Shown: piece after piece, positions 39,675 through 45,409 of the stretch
Numbering within the stretch: the first letter of the stretch is position 1
Layout of the letters: each line of letters starts with the position of its first letter
Assembly: GCA_021781955.1 (NCBI GenBank)
Contig: JAJXVV010000006.1
Span: 1-47,254, forward strand
Origin: a bacterium
GTDB taxonomy: Bacteria; Patescibacteriota; Minisyncoccia; Phycocordibacterales; UBA2100
Direction: 5' to 3'
Length of the DNA stretch: 47,254 nt
Notes under the pieces: generated by a model
What the model saw: only the letters and a program-made list of their open reading frames with translations
Database searches by the model: none
Told to the model about the DNA's origin: nothing
Translations under genes and position numbers: made by a program

Positions 39675-39745
39675 TGGACCTACGGGGAGTCGGACCCCGA
39701 CCTCGTCCATGCCATGGACGCGTTCTACCGCTGAACTATAGGCCC
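39675..39745 (-). tRNA. tRNA-Ala(GGC)
   Basis: A 71-nt cloverleaf: acceptor GGGCCTA/TAGGTCC with the G3:U70 pair that identifies tRNA-Ala, anticodon stem CGTCC/GGACG with loop ATGGCAT (GGC), and T stem CGGGG/CCCCG. The T loop reads TCCGACT, so the normally universal U55 is C. No CCA encoded. It is preceded by a 75-nt conserved leader. Confidence 0.94.
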
Positions 39746-39820
39746 AAGTGAAGAACAATGCGGAAGCTCGCTCGCATTTTTCCCGAACGCCAGGTCTACA
39801 TGGCTTCCGCATATAGGCCC
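39746..39820 (-). ncRNA. Conserved 75-nt structured leader of tRNA-Ala(GGC)
   Basis: It directly abuts the tRNA 5' end and matches the leader of tRNA-Ala(CGC) at 62 of 75 positions, with 12 of 13 differences being transitions. A perfect 10-bp pairing ATGCGGAAGC/GCTTCCGCAT spans it. A TAGTAT -10 (39836-39831) ends 10 nt before it, the same spacing as in the other copy. It may be a processed leader or a regulatory RNA; function unknown. Confidence 0.6.
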
Positions 39821-39861
39821 GAATTCATGAATACTAGCAAAAAGTGATAGGATGAGCCATC

Positions 39862-39933
39862 CCCCGCGTCGTTCAATGGATAGGACGCAAGCTTCCGGAG
39901 CTTGTAATGTGGGTTCGATTCCTGCCGCGGGGA
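39862..39933 (+). tRNA. tRNA-Arg(CCG)
   Basis: A 72-nt cloverleaf: acceptor CCCCGCG/CGCGGGG, anticodon stem CAAGC/GCTTG with loop TTCCGGA (CCG), and T arm GTGGG-TTCGATT-CCTGC. No CCA; its last base touches the prs stop codon on the other strand. Confidence 0.95.
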
Positions 39934-40890
39934 CTAATCGGTTTCGAACAATTCGCTCAACGATTCGTCGCTCTCCAAACGGCGGATGGCCTCAGCGAAA
40001 AGCTCGCCGACCGAGATAACTTCGATCTTATCCGCAAGCGTGCGGCCGGTCGAGACGGAATCGGTGATGAAAAGCTTCTTGATAGCGGACTTCTGCACGG
40101 TCTCGACGGCAGCGCCGGAGAGGACGCCGTGCGTCGCGGTCGCGTAGATCTCGCGCGCGCCGCTCTCGACGAGGAGATCAGCGGCGCGGGAAAGCGTGCC
40201 GCAGGTGTCGGCCATGTCATCGGTGATAAGTGCGACCTTGCCTTTCACGTCGCCGACGAGCTTCATGTGCGCAACCTGGTTCGGGATGTCGCGCTCCTTA
40301 TGGATGATGGCGAGCTCGCCCTCTCTCATGAGCCGCTTGCCATAGGATTGCGCGCGCACCACGCCGCCCGCATCGGGAGAGACGACCACAAGCTCGTCCC
40401 GCGAGAGCGCGTCCTTGAAGAGCTCCTTGAAATGCGGGACGAAGACGCGGCGCGCGTAGAGGTTGTCGACGATGGTCTTGCGGAAAAAGCCGCCGATGGC
40501 GTCGTTGTGGAGGTCGAGCGTGAGCAGGCGATCGGCGCCCATGCTCTCGAGCATGGTGGCGAAAACGCGCGCCGAGATCGGTTCGCGGGATTTCGTCTTA
40601 CGGTCCTGGCGCGAGTATCCGAAGTACGGCATGACGACCGTGATTTCGTGCGCGGAGGCGCGCCGAGCCGCGTCGAGCGCCAAAAGCAGCCGCACCCAAT
40701 TCTCAGCGGGCGGATTGGTCGATTGCACGAGGAACACGTGTTTGCCGCGCAGATTCTCTAGGAACTGAACCTGCTGCTCTCCGTCGGAGAAGGCGCGACA
40801 TTTGACGGCGCCGAGCGGAACATTCAAATTCTCGGAAATCTTCTGCGCCAATCCGTCGTTGCTGCCGAGACTGAAGAGCTTGTACTCCAT
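39934..40890 (-). CDS. prs: Ribose-phosphate pyrophosphokinase (PRPP synthetase)
   Basis: The product is 318 residues. It makes PRPP from ribose 5-phosphate and ATP for purine, pyrimidine and NAD synthesis. Motifs are RAFSDGEQQVQF, the flexible loop MPYFGYSRQDRKTKSREPISAR, LDLHNDAIGGFF, VVSPDAGGVVRAQSYGKRL and the PRPP-binding LITDDMADTCGTL. A TATACT box ends 9 nt before the ATG. The tail is convergent with tRNA-Arg with no gap. PRPP and GMP synthesis (guaA) are both in this neighbourhood. Confidence 0.96.
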   Translation of the reverse strand: MEYKLFSLGSNDGLAQKISENLNVPLGAVKCRAFSDGEQQVQFLENLRGKHVFLVQSTNPPAENWVRLLLALDAARRASAHEITVVMPYFGYSRQDRKTKSREPISARVFATMLESMGADRLLTLDLHNDAIGGFFRKTIVDNLYARRVFVPHFKELFKDALSRDELVVVSPDAGGVVRAQSYGKRLMREGELAIIHKERDIPNQVAHMKLVGDVKGKVALITDDMADTCGTLSRAADLLVESGAREIYATATHGVLSGAAVETVQKSAIKKLFITDSVSTGRTLADKIEVISVGELFAEAIRRLESDESLSELFETD

Positions 40891-40915
40891 TGAGAGCCTA
40901 GTATAGCAGATGATT

Positions 40916-40986
40916 TCGGGATGCCGAGAATCGAACTCGGGCTACAAGCACCCCATGCTTGCGTACTACCACTATACGACATCCCG
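40916..40986 (-). tRNA. tRNA-Pro(GGG)
   Basis: A 71-nt cloverleaf: acceptor CGGGATG/CATCCCG, anticodon stem CAAGC/GCTTG with loop ATGGGGT (GGG), and T arm CCGAG-TTCGATT-CTCGG. No CCA encoded. Confidence 0.95.
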
Positions 40987-41014
40987 TTCTGGTCCGATGC
41001 GATCAGGTCCTGTT

Positions 41015-41085
41015 TCGGGCCGCCGGGAATCGAACCCGGTCTTTACGCACCCGAAGCGCACGTACTACCGGTATACTACGGCCCG
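41015..41085 (-). tRNA. tRNA-Pro(CGG)
   Basis: A 71-nt cloverleaf: acceptor CGGGCCG/CGGCCCG, anticodon stem TGCGC/GCGTA with loop TTCGGGT (CGG), and T arm CCGGG-TTCGATT-CCCGG. No CCA. The flanks CTGTTT and AAACAG extend the acceptor helix by about six pairs in the precursor. Confidence 0.95.
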
Positions 41086-41148
41086 AAACAGAACCCCATC
41101 CATCCGTGACATATATGTATACCATGCCGCCAGCCTATTCCCCAGCAT

Positions 41149-41183
41149 AAAAAAGCGACCCCGAGGCTTGGGCCTGGGGTCGC
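41149..41183 (-). terminator. Intrinsic terminator downstream of the zinc-protein gene
   Basis: On the minus strand a GCGACCCC/GGGGTCGC stem with an inner GG/CC pair is followed by six T. It lies about 55 nt past the stop of the 41238-41507 gene and before the tRNA-Pro genes. Confidence 0.9.
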
Positions 41184-41237
41184 GAAGTAAGTGTCCTGCG
41201 TCTATCGCGCAGTGTTTTAGAATTCGATCACCTCCCT

Positions 41238-41507
41238 TCACGCATGACCGCATTCCGCGTCATTGTCGAGGAAACGCAGGACGCAGGCATTACTGCAGAA
41301 CACCAGCATTCCGTAAATGTCGGCGCCATTGCACTTGTAAAGCGTCGGGAACGCGCGCCCGTTCTTCAGCCTGAAGCGAGTGCCGCAAGCTGGACACGTG
41401 TGCGCTTGTTCCGGGCTTACGTGGTGGTCTTCAGCGAAGAATCCTCCGTTCATCGGATATGGTGAGCCGATAGGGATAGTCGGCTGCGGGTCAAGCATCG
41501 GGATCAT
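41238..41507 (-). CDS. Small zinc-finger-like protein, unknown function
   Basis: The product is 89 residues from ATG 41507 (MIPMLDPQPTIPIG). That start has a strong GGAGGG 5 nt upstream, one of the few good Shine-Dalgarno sites in the window, so it is preferred over ATG 41519. The second half has CPACGTRF, YKCNGADIYGMLVFCSNACVLRFLDNDAECG: a CxxC plus CSxxC pattern like treble-clef or FCS-type zinc fingers. A clear terminator follows. It may be the first gene of the accessory region or a host gene; function unknown. Confidence 0.7.
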   Translation of the reverse strand: MIPMLDPQPTIPIGSPYPMNGGFFAEDHHVSPEQAHTCPACGTRFRLKNGRAFPTLYKCNGADIYGMLVFCSNACVLRFLDNDAECGHA

Positions 41508-41757
41508 ATCGCCCTCCATCGTTCAAGAGACACCTTGTGGAAGGATTCGTATCCGAGAGATAAACGCCAATGTCAGTCTTTGCCAGGACACCTCCTATGC
41601 AATTATCAGAGAACTTGCTCATCCTACACCTATCCGAGCGATTTGCATCATCGTTCGCCAAACTTGTGGACAAGCACCGCTGTGAGTCTCTACCAGTCCG
41701 CTCGCACCTATTTTAGCAGAAAACAGGGGTAAATACCCCTTCATTCGGGGGTGGTTT

Positions 41758-41804
41758 ACCCCATCATGCACCCCATCATGCGGTACCCCTCGGCATGATG
41801 GGGT
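41758..41804. repeat. Tandem 12-bp repeats with inverted third copy
   Basis: ACCCCATCATGC occurs at 41758-41769 and 41770-41781, and its reverse complement GCATGATGGGGT at 41793-41804. All three are exact. Iteron or operator role is inferred. Confidence 0.85.
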
Positions 41805-41909
41805 AGCTCACCTCGATATTGGCTTTAATGCTAGGCTTTTCGGTGGTCGCTCTCAAAAATCCTAAGTCCTACTTCACTCCGCTCCAGCCCCTTGCTGTCG
41901 CTCCGTGAA

Positions 41910-41937
41910 GGGCGGCCACGGAGTACCGTGTCCGCCC
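41910..41937. repeat. GC-rich hairpin in the accessory non-coding region
   Basis: Arms GGGCGGCCACGG and CCGTGTCCGCCC with a 4-nt loop AGTA; 11 of 12 positions pair. No T tract follows at once, so it is not a plain terminator. Confidence 0.8.
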
Positions 41938-42092
41938 CTCCGCAATTCCGAGTCTGTGCCTCGGCCTTCTCCTTCCGTCCCGCAGTTTCTTTTTTGTTGG
42001 GGGGGTTAGAACCACGAGAAAAAAGGATGGGACGGGAAGGGGGAAGGCCTCGTTTCCGGGGGTCGTAAGTGGGTATAATCTACCTAATAGCT

Positions 42093-42929
42093 ATGCCTGA
42101 ACCGAGACGAAAAAAGTTCGAAAGAGGCCATGCCAACGACCCCCTACAATTGACTCCCCGCGATATATCCATACTACGGGATGTTGCCGAGTACCGCTTT
42201 CTGAACTCGGAGCAGCTTTTAGCACTCCACCCCGGCGGAGAGCGCAATCTCAAACAGCGCTTGCACCTGCTATACCGCCACGGACATCTCGACCGCCCCG
42301 ACGTTCAGAAAAGGGCCTTGCTCGCTTCTTCCCACATCGTCTATGCTCTCGACCGAAGGGGCGCGGAGGTTTTGGGCAAGGACGCGCAGGAGCGCGAAGG
42401 ACTGTTTCGCCGCATCCGCGAGCTTGAGCATACCTCGCCGCTCATCGCCCACGCGTTGATGATTTCACAATTCAGAGTGTGTCTTACGCTCGCCCTTAAA
42501 AGTCGTCCGAGCGTGAAGCTGATACGCTGGACGCAGGGCAACGACTTGAAAGTTCTGTTGCGGAGGCGCGGCGAAAATCCATCGCTCGTGCCGGACGCCT
42601 TTTTCATATTGGAAACGTCCGAGTTCAACTATCCGTGTTTTCTCGAAGCGGATCGCGGGACGATGACGCAGGAACGATACGTGAACAAGCTCCGTATGTA
42701 CTGGCAATACTGGCGCGAGGAAGGTTTCAGCAGGTCGCTCGGCATTACCCATTTCCGTGTCCTCACGATTACTCCCAACGAGAAGCGAGCGGAGAATCTT
42801 TGCCTAGCGGCCAAAGAAGCCGACGCCCGCAAACAAGGCAGCGGCATGTTCCTGTTCATGTCCGAGACGGCATACGGCACGACGAGGCCGGATGCGATCG
42901 TGCAGGCCGCGTGGAAGTGCCCGAAGTGA
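42093..42929 (+). CDS. Replication-relaxation family protein
   Basis: The product is 278 residues from ATG 42093; the track GTG at 42069 overlaps the TATAAT box (42074-42079) and is rejected. The N-terminal winged-helix part (LTPRDISILRDVAEYRFLNSEQLLALHPGGERNLKQRLHLLYRHGHLDR) and the nuclease-like second half (LVPDAFFILETSEFNYPCFLEADRGTMTQERYVNKLRMYWQYW) match the plasmid Replic_Relax (MobC-like) family, known from conjugative and mobilisable elements. With the repeat-rich region ahead and a serine recombinase behind, this is a small integrated element. It may bind the upstream repeats. Confidence 0.82.
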   Translation: MPEPRRKKFERGHANDPLQLTPRDISILRDVAEYRFLNSEQLLALHPGGERNLKQRLHLLYRHGHLDRPDVQKRALLASSHIVYALDRRGAEVLGKDAQEREGLFRRIRELEHTSPLIAHALMISQFRVCLTLALKSRPSVKLIRWTQGNDLKVLLRRRGENPSLVPDAFFILETSEFNYPCFLEADRGTMTQERYVNKLRMYWQYWREEGFSRSLGITHFRVLTITPNEKRAENLCLAAKEADARKQGSGMFLFMSETAYGTTRPDAIVQAAWKCPK

Positions 42930-43007
42930 TACTGTAAAGTGATATGACCGAGACCGATGACGAGAGAAAATTAAGGGAAGAGAGGGAAAGCCAAGCGTTA
43001 CAAACCC

Positions 43008-43037
43008 TTGAGGGGTTATCGGTGATGACGCTATACT
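43008..43037 (+). promoter_or_regulatory. Promoter and possible operator of recombinase 1
   Basis: TTGAGG (43008-43013), 18 nt, TATACT (43032-43037), then 6 nt and the ATG. The -35 sits in the inverted repeat AACCC-TTGA-GGGGTT, which could be an operator. Confidence 0.6.
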
Positions 43038-43043
43038 GTCGAT

Positions 43044-44594
43044 ATGCCCCTCTACTTCCTCTACGCCCGCAAGTCCACCGACACCGAGGACATGCAAGTC
43101 CTCTCTATCGAAAGCCAGCTCGCCGAGCTGCGCGAGATCGCCAAGCGTGAGGGCATCGAGATCGGGCGTGAGTTCGTCGAGAAGCAGTCAGCCAAGAGAC
43201 CCGGCCGCCCAGTCTTCAACGAGATGCTCTCCCGTATCGAGAGGGGCGAAGCGTCCGGAATCCTATGCTGGAAGATAGACCGCCTCTCGCGCAATCCGGT
43301 GGACAGCGGCCGCGTGAGCTGGCTCCTGCAGCAGGGAACCATACAGAGCATCACGACCCATGAGCGCACCTTCTGTCCGACAGATAACGTGCTCGTGATG
43401 TCCGTCGAGTTCGGAATGGCCAATGAGTACGTGCGGCAGCTTGCCGCCAACACTTCGCGCGGATTGAGAGCGAAGGCGCGTCTCGGCCACTACCCCTGCA
43501 ACGCTCCCGTCGGATACCTCAACAATCCGCGCACCAAGACCATCGTCGTGGACAAACGCAGAGCGTCCATTGTCCGCGCCGCCTTCGAGCTGTATGCCGA
43601 GAACAAGTCCCGCCTCGAAGACGTGAGCCGCTTCCTCTTCGAGAGCGGCATCAGGACGAATGCGGGAAGGCGGCTCGGGAACGGCGGCAAGCCGCTCACC
43701 CGAGACCAGATCAAGCGCCTCCTCTCCAATCCCTTCTATTACGGCCACTTCCGCTTCAAGGGAGAGATGTACGAAGGCAGGCATGCGCCCATCGTCGAAA
43801 AGTCCCTTTTCGACCAGGTGCAGAAGGTATTGCAGCTGCGCGGCAGGCCGCACAAGGAACCTAAAAACAACGCACAGGCGCTCTGCGGACTGCTCCGCTG
43901 CGGCGAGTGCGGGATGAGCGTCACCGCCGAGGTGAAGTTCAAATATCAGAAGAACGGCAACGTCCACCGCTACGTCTATTACCGCTGTACCAAGAAGAAA
44001 GGTTCCTGTTCCCAGCCCCACATCCGCGAAGAGCGTCTCGTCTTGCAGGTGAACGAGCTTCTCGAAGAGTTCACTATGTCCAAGACGTGCGCCGACGAGC
44101 TGCTCCGGCTCTCGGCGGAGGACGAGAAGGAGGCTGCTGCTGCCGCTGTCTCCGCCATCCAAGCCCTGCGGGCGGAGATCGAGGAGAAGAGCGAGAAGCT
44201 CGCCCGCCTTACCGACCTCTACGTTGAGCAGGATATAGCACGGCATGACTATCTCGAAAGGAAGGCCGCCCTCATGTCCGACAAGAGGTCGGAAGAGGAG
44301 CAGATCGTCAAACTTGAACGAGACGCCGCTTCATGGCTCGAACCTCTGCGCAACTGGATATCCGAGGCTCAAACGCTGGACGAAATACGAAAAAACAGCG
44401 ACCTCCCCTCCAAAAAATCCTCCCTCCAAAAAATCTCAGGATCGAACCCGTCCTTAAGAGACCGTCTTATCGAATTTAATCCCATCCCGCCATACGCTTC
44501 GCTCCGCGAAGCGCGTCAAAATTTCTCTGTAAATCAGTCCTGTATTTTATGGGTGCACCCTATAGGATTCGAACCTATGACCTTTCGAATGTGA
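43044..44594 (+). CDS. Large serine recombinase 1, ending inside tRNA-Val
   Basis: The product is 516 residues. The resolvase domain has the catalytic Ser11 in YARKST and the helix region WKIDRLSRNPVDSGRV. The recombinase domain (about 165-270) has SNPFYYGHFRF, and a zinc ribbon follows (CGLLRCGECGM, YYRCTKKKGSC). A coiled coil (about 350-430) precedes a tail with SGSNPSLRDRLI. The last codons (HPIGFEPMTFRM) are antisense to the 3' half of tRNA-Val(CAC), so the reading frame is completed by the tRNA target. A hairpin (CGCTTCGC/GCGAAGCG, 44495-44513) lies just before the junction. The start is fixed by TATACT ending 6 nt upstream. Likely role: integration and excision of this element. Confidence 0.93.
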   Translation: MPLYFLYARKSTDTEDMQVLSIESQLAELREIAKREGIEIGREFVEKQSAKRPGRPVFNEMLSRIERGEASGILCWKIDRLSRNPVDSGRVSWLLQQGTIQSITTHERTFCPTDNVLVMSVEFGMANEYVRQLAANTSRGLRAKARLGHYPCNAPVGYLNNPRTKTIVVDKRRASIVRAAFELYAENKSRLEDVSRFLFESGIRTNAGRRLGNGGKPLTRDQIKRLLSNPFYYGHFRFKGEMYEGRHAPIVEKSLFDQVQKVLQLRGRPHKEPKNNAQALCGLLRCGECGMSVTAEVKFKYQKNGNVHRYVYYRCTKKKGSCSQPHIREERLVLQVNELLEEFTMSKTCADELLRLSAEDEKEAAAAAVSAIQALRAEIEEKSEKLARLTDLYVEQDIARHDYLERKAALMSDKRSEEEQIVKLERDAASWLEPLRNWISEAQTLDEIRKNSDLPSKKSSLQKISGSNPSLRDRLIEFNPIPPYASLREARQNFSVNQSCILWVHPIGFEPMTFRM

Positions 44595-44627
44595 ATCGAA
44601 CGCTCTAACCAGCTGAGCTAAGGGTGC
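44554..44627 (-). tRNA. tRNA-Val(CAC)
   Basis: A 74-nt cloverleaf: acceptor GCACCCT/AGGGTGC, D arm GCTC/GAGC, anticodon stem TTCGA/TCGAA with loop TTCACAT (CAC), and T arm ATAGG-TTCGAAT-CCTAT. No CCA (ACCC follows). The 3' part overlaps recombinase 1 antisense. Confidence 0.95.
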
Positions 44628-44677
44628 CCTGCCCCGAGAAGATCGAGGGGGTTCGCAAAGGATACTCTATTTCTCGC

Positions 44678-44686
44678 TGTGGATAA
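44678..44686 (-). promoter_or_regulatory. Perfect DnaA box overlapping the tRNA-Val/tspO promoter region
   Basis: TTATCCACA on the minus strand. It is the second exact match in the window and is again intergenic, in the -35 area of a probable tRNA-Val promoter (TATCCT about 16 nt downstream). Confidence 0.45.
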
Positions 44687-44716
44687 AGGGAGTGGCGCGG
44701 ACGAGCGGTATGCATA

Positions 44717-44722
44717 TATGCT
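44717..44722 (+). promoter_or_regulatory. -10 (TATGCT) for tspO
   Basis: TATGCT, exactly 6 nt, ATG; leaderless layout. Confidence 0.55.
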
Positions 44723-44728
44723 AGTGGC

Positions 44729-45199
44729 ATGGACAAGCACCTGCGTACCGCCGCCCCTTTCATCGGCGTTTTCGCGGCAGGCATCGTCGGCATGCTCTTC
44801 GTCGGACAGAGCGTCGGCATCTGGTATGCCAACCTCAACCTGCCCCCTTTCACGCCGCCGACCGTCGCGTTCCCCGTTGTCTGGACCTTCCTCTACCTCA
44901 TCACGGCGACCGCGTGCGCGATCGTCTGGCGCAAAGAGCCGCAGAACGATCACACCGAGGGCTGGGTGCGTTATTTTTTTGTGCAACTTTTCATTAACGC
45001 GGGCTGGGTCATCTTTTTCTTCGGCTTTCACTCGATCACGGTCGCATTCGTCGACAACTTCATACTCGTATTCATCGTGCTCGGGCTGACGGCGAGCGCG
45101 TGGGAAATCGATCGCACCGTCACCTACCTCATGCTCCCCTATTTGCTGTGGGTCGTCTTCGCGCTCTACCTCACGATGGAGATATGGTCTCTGAATTAG
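44729..45199 (+). CDS. TspO/MBR family membrane protein
   Basis: The product is 156 residues with five membrane helices. Family signatures are WYANLNLPPFTPPTVAFPVVWTFLYLITATACAIVW after helix 1, QLFINAGWVIFFFGF in the middle and LMLPYLLWVVFALYL at the end. TspO proteins bind porphyrins and sterol-like ligands and have been tied to tetrapyrrole control; a bacterium with little haem metabolism would need another use. It sits alone between two tRNA genes that are each occupied by a recombinase element. A weak hairpin with CTCTTTTTG follows (45224-45239) and overlaps the promoter of the next tRNA. Confidence 0.92.
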   Translation: MDKHLRTAAPFIGVFAAGIVGMLFVGQSVGIWYANLNLPPFTPPTVAFPVVWTFLYLITATACAIVWRKEPQNDHTEGWVRYFFVQLFINAGWVIFFFGFHSITVAFVDNFILVFIVLGLTASAWEIDRTVTYLMLPYLLWVVFALYLTMEIWSLN

Positions 45200-45221
45200 G
45201 TTTTGAGTGTACACTGATCGA

Positions 45222-45250
45222 TTGAGAGAACTCTTTTTGTTTGCTATATT
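45222..45250 (+). promoter_or_regulatory. Promoter of the tRNA-Ala(CGC) leader
   Basis: TTGAGA (45222-45227), 17-nt spacer, TATATT (45245-45250). The predicted start is near 45257, just ahead of the conserved 75-nt leader. It is among the best -35/-10 pairs in the window. Confidence 0.75.
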
Positions 45251-45260
45251 TCTTCAGCAA

Positions 45261-45335
45261 GGGTCTATATACGGAAGTCACATAGACCCGGCGTCCGGAG
45301 AAAATGTAAGCGAGCTTCCGCTTTGTTCCTCACTT
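45261..45335 (+). ncRNA. Conserved 75-nt structured leader of tRNA-Ala(CGC)
   Basis: It is 83% identical to the leader of tRNA-Ala(GGC) and likewise abuts the tRNA. It has a perfect stem GGGTCTAT/ATAGACCC (45261-45268/45282-45289), whose loop contains CGGAAG complementary to CTTCCG (45316-45321), a possible pseudoknot. Function unknown. Confidence 0.6.
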
Positions 45336-45409
45336 GGGCCTATAGTAAAGTGGTATTACGCGGCATTCGCATTGCCGAGTCCGGGGTTCGACTCCCCGTA
45401 GGTCCACCA
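45336..45409 (+). tRNA. tRNA-Ala(CGC), with CCA supplied by the adjoining element
   Basis: A 71-nt cloverleaf (45336-45406): acceptor GGGCCTA/TAGGTCC with G3:U70, anticodon stem CGGCA/TGCCG with loop TTCGCAT (CGC), and a T arm with normal TTCGACT. It is the only tRNA here followed by CCA (45407-45409), and those bases belong to the 124-bp repeat. Recombinase 2 overlaps it antisense from 45356. Confidence 0.95.

Larger units (their letters stand above)
41520..42092. other. Non-coding region with iteron-like repeats and hairpins
   Basis: This 573-nt stretch has no credible ORF. It contains two tandem 12-bp repeats plus an inverted copy (41758-41804), the arms GGGGTA/TACCCC (41726-41739), a 12-bp stem with one mismatch (41910-41937), and a long imperfect inverted repeat (41963-41981 with 42029-42048) just before the promoter of the replication-relaxation gene. 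The content suits a plasmid-type replication, transfer or control region, by inference only. Confidence 0.55.

Noticed and set aside
42944-43150. 68-residue ORF after the replication-relaxation gene
   Set aside because: Its second half is out-of-frame with recombinase 1 and Arg/Pro/Leu-rich; only the first about 30 codons could be real and nothing supports them.
41000-44627. Long direct repeat of the tRNA-Val 3' end marking the far side of element 1
   Set aside because: No second copy of the tRNA-Val T-arm sequence was found to the left; serine integrases need only a short common core, so the left boundary stays unknown.
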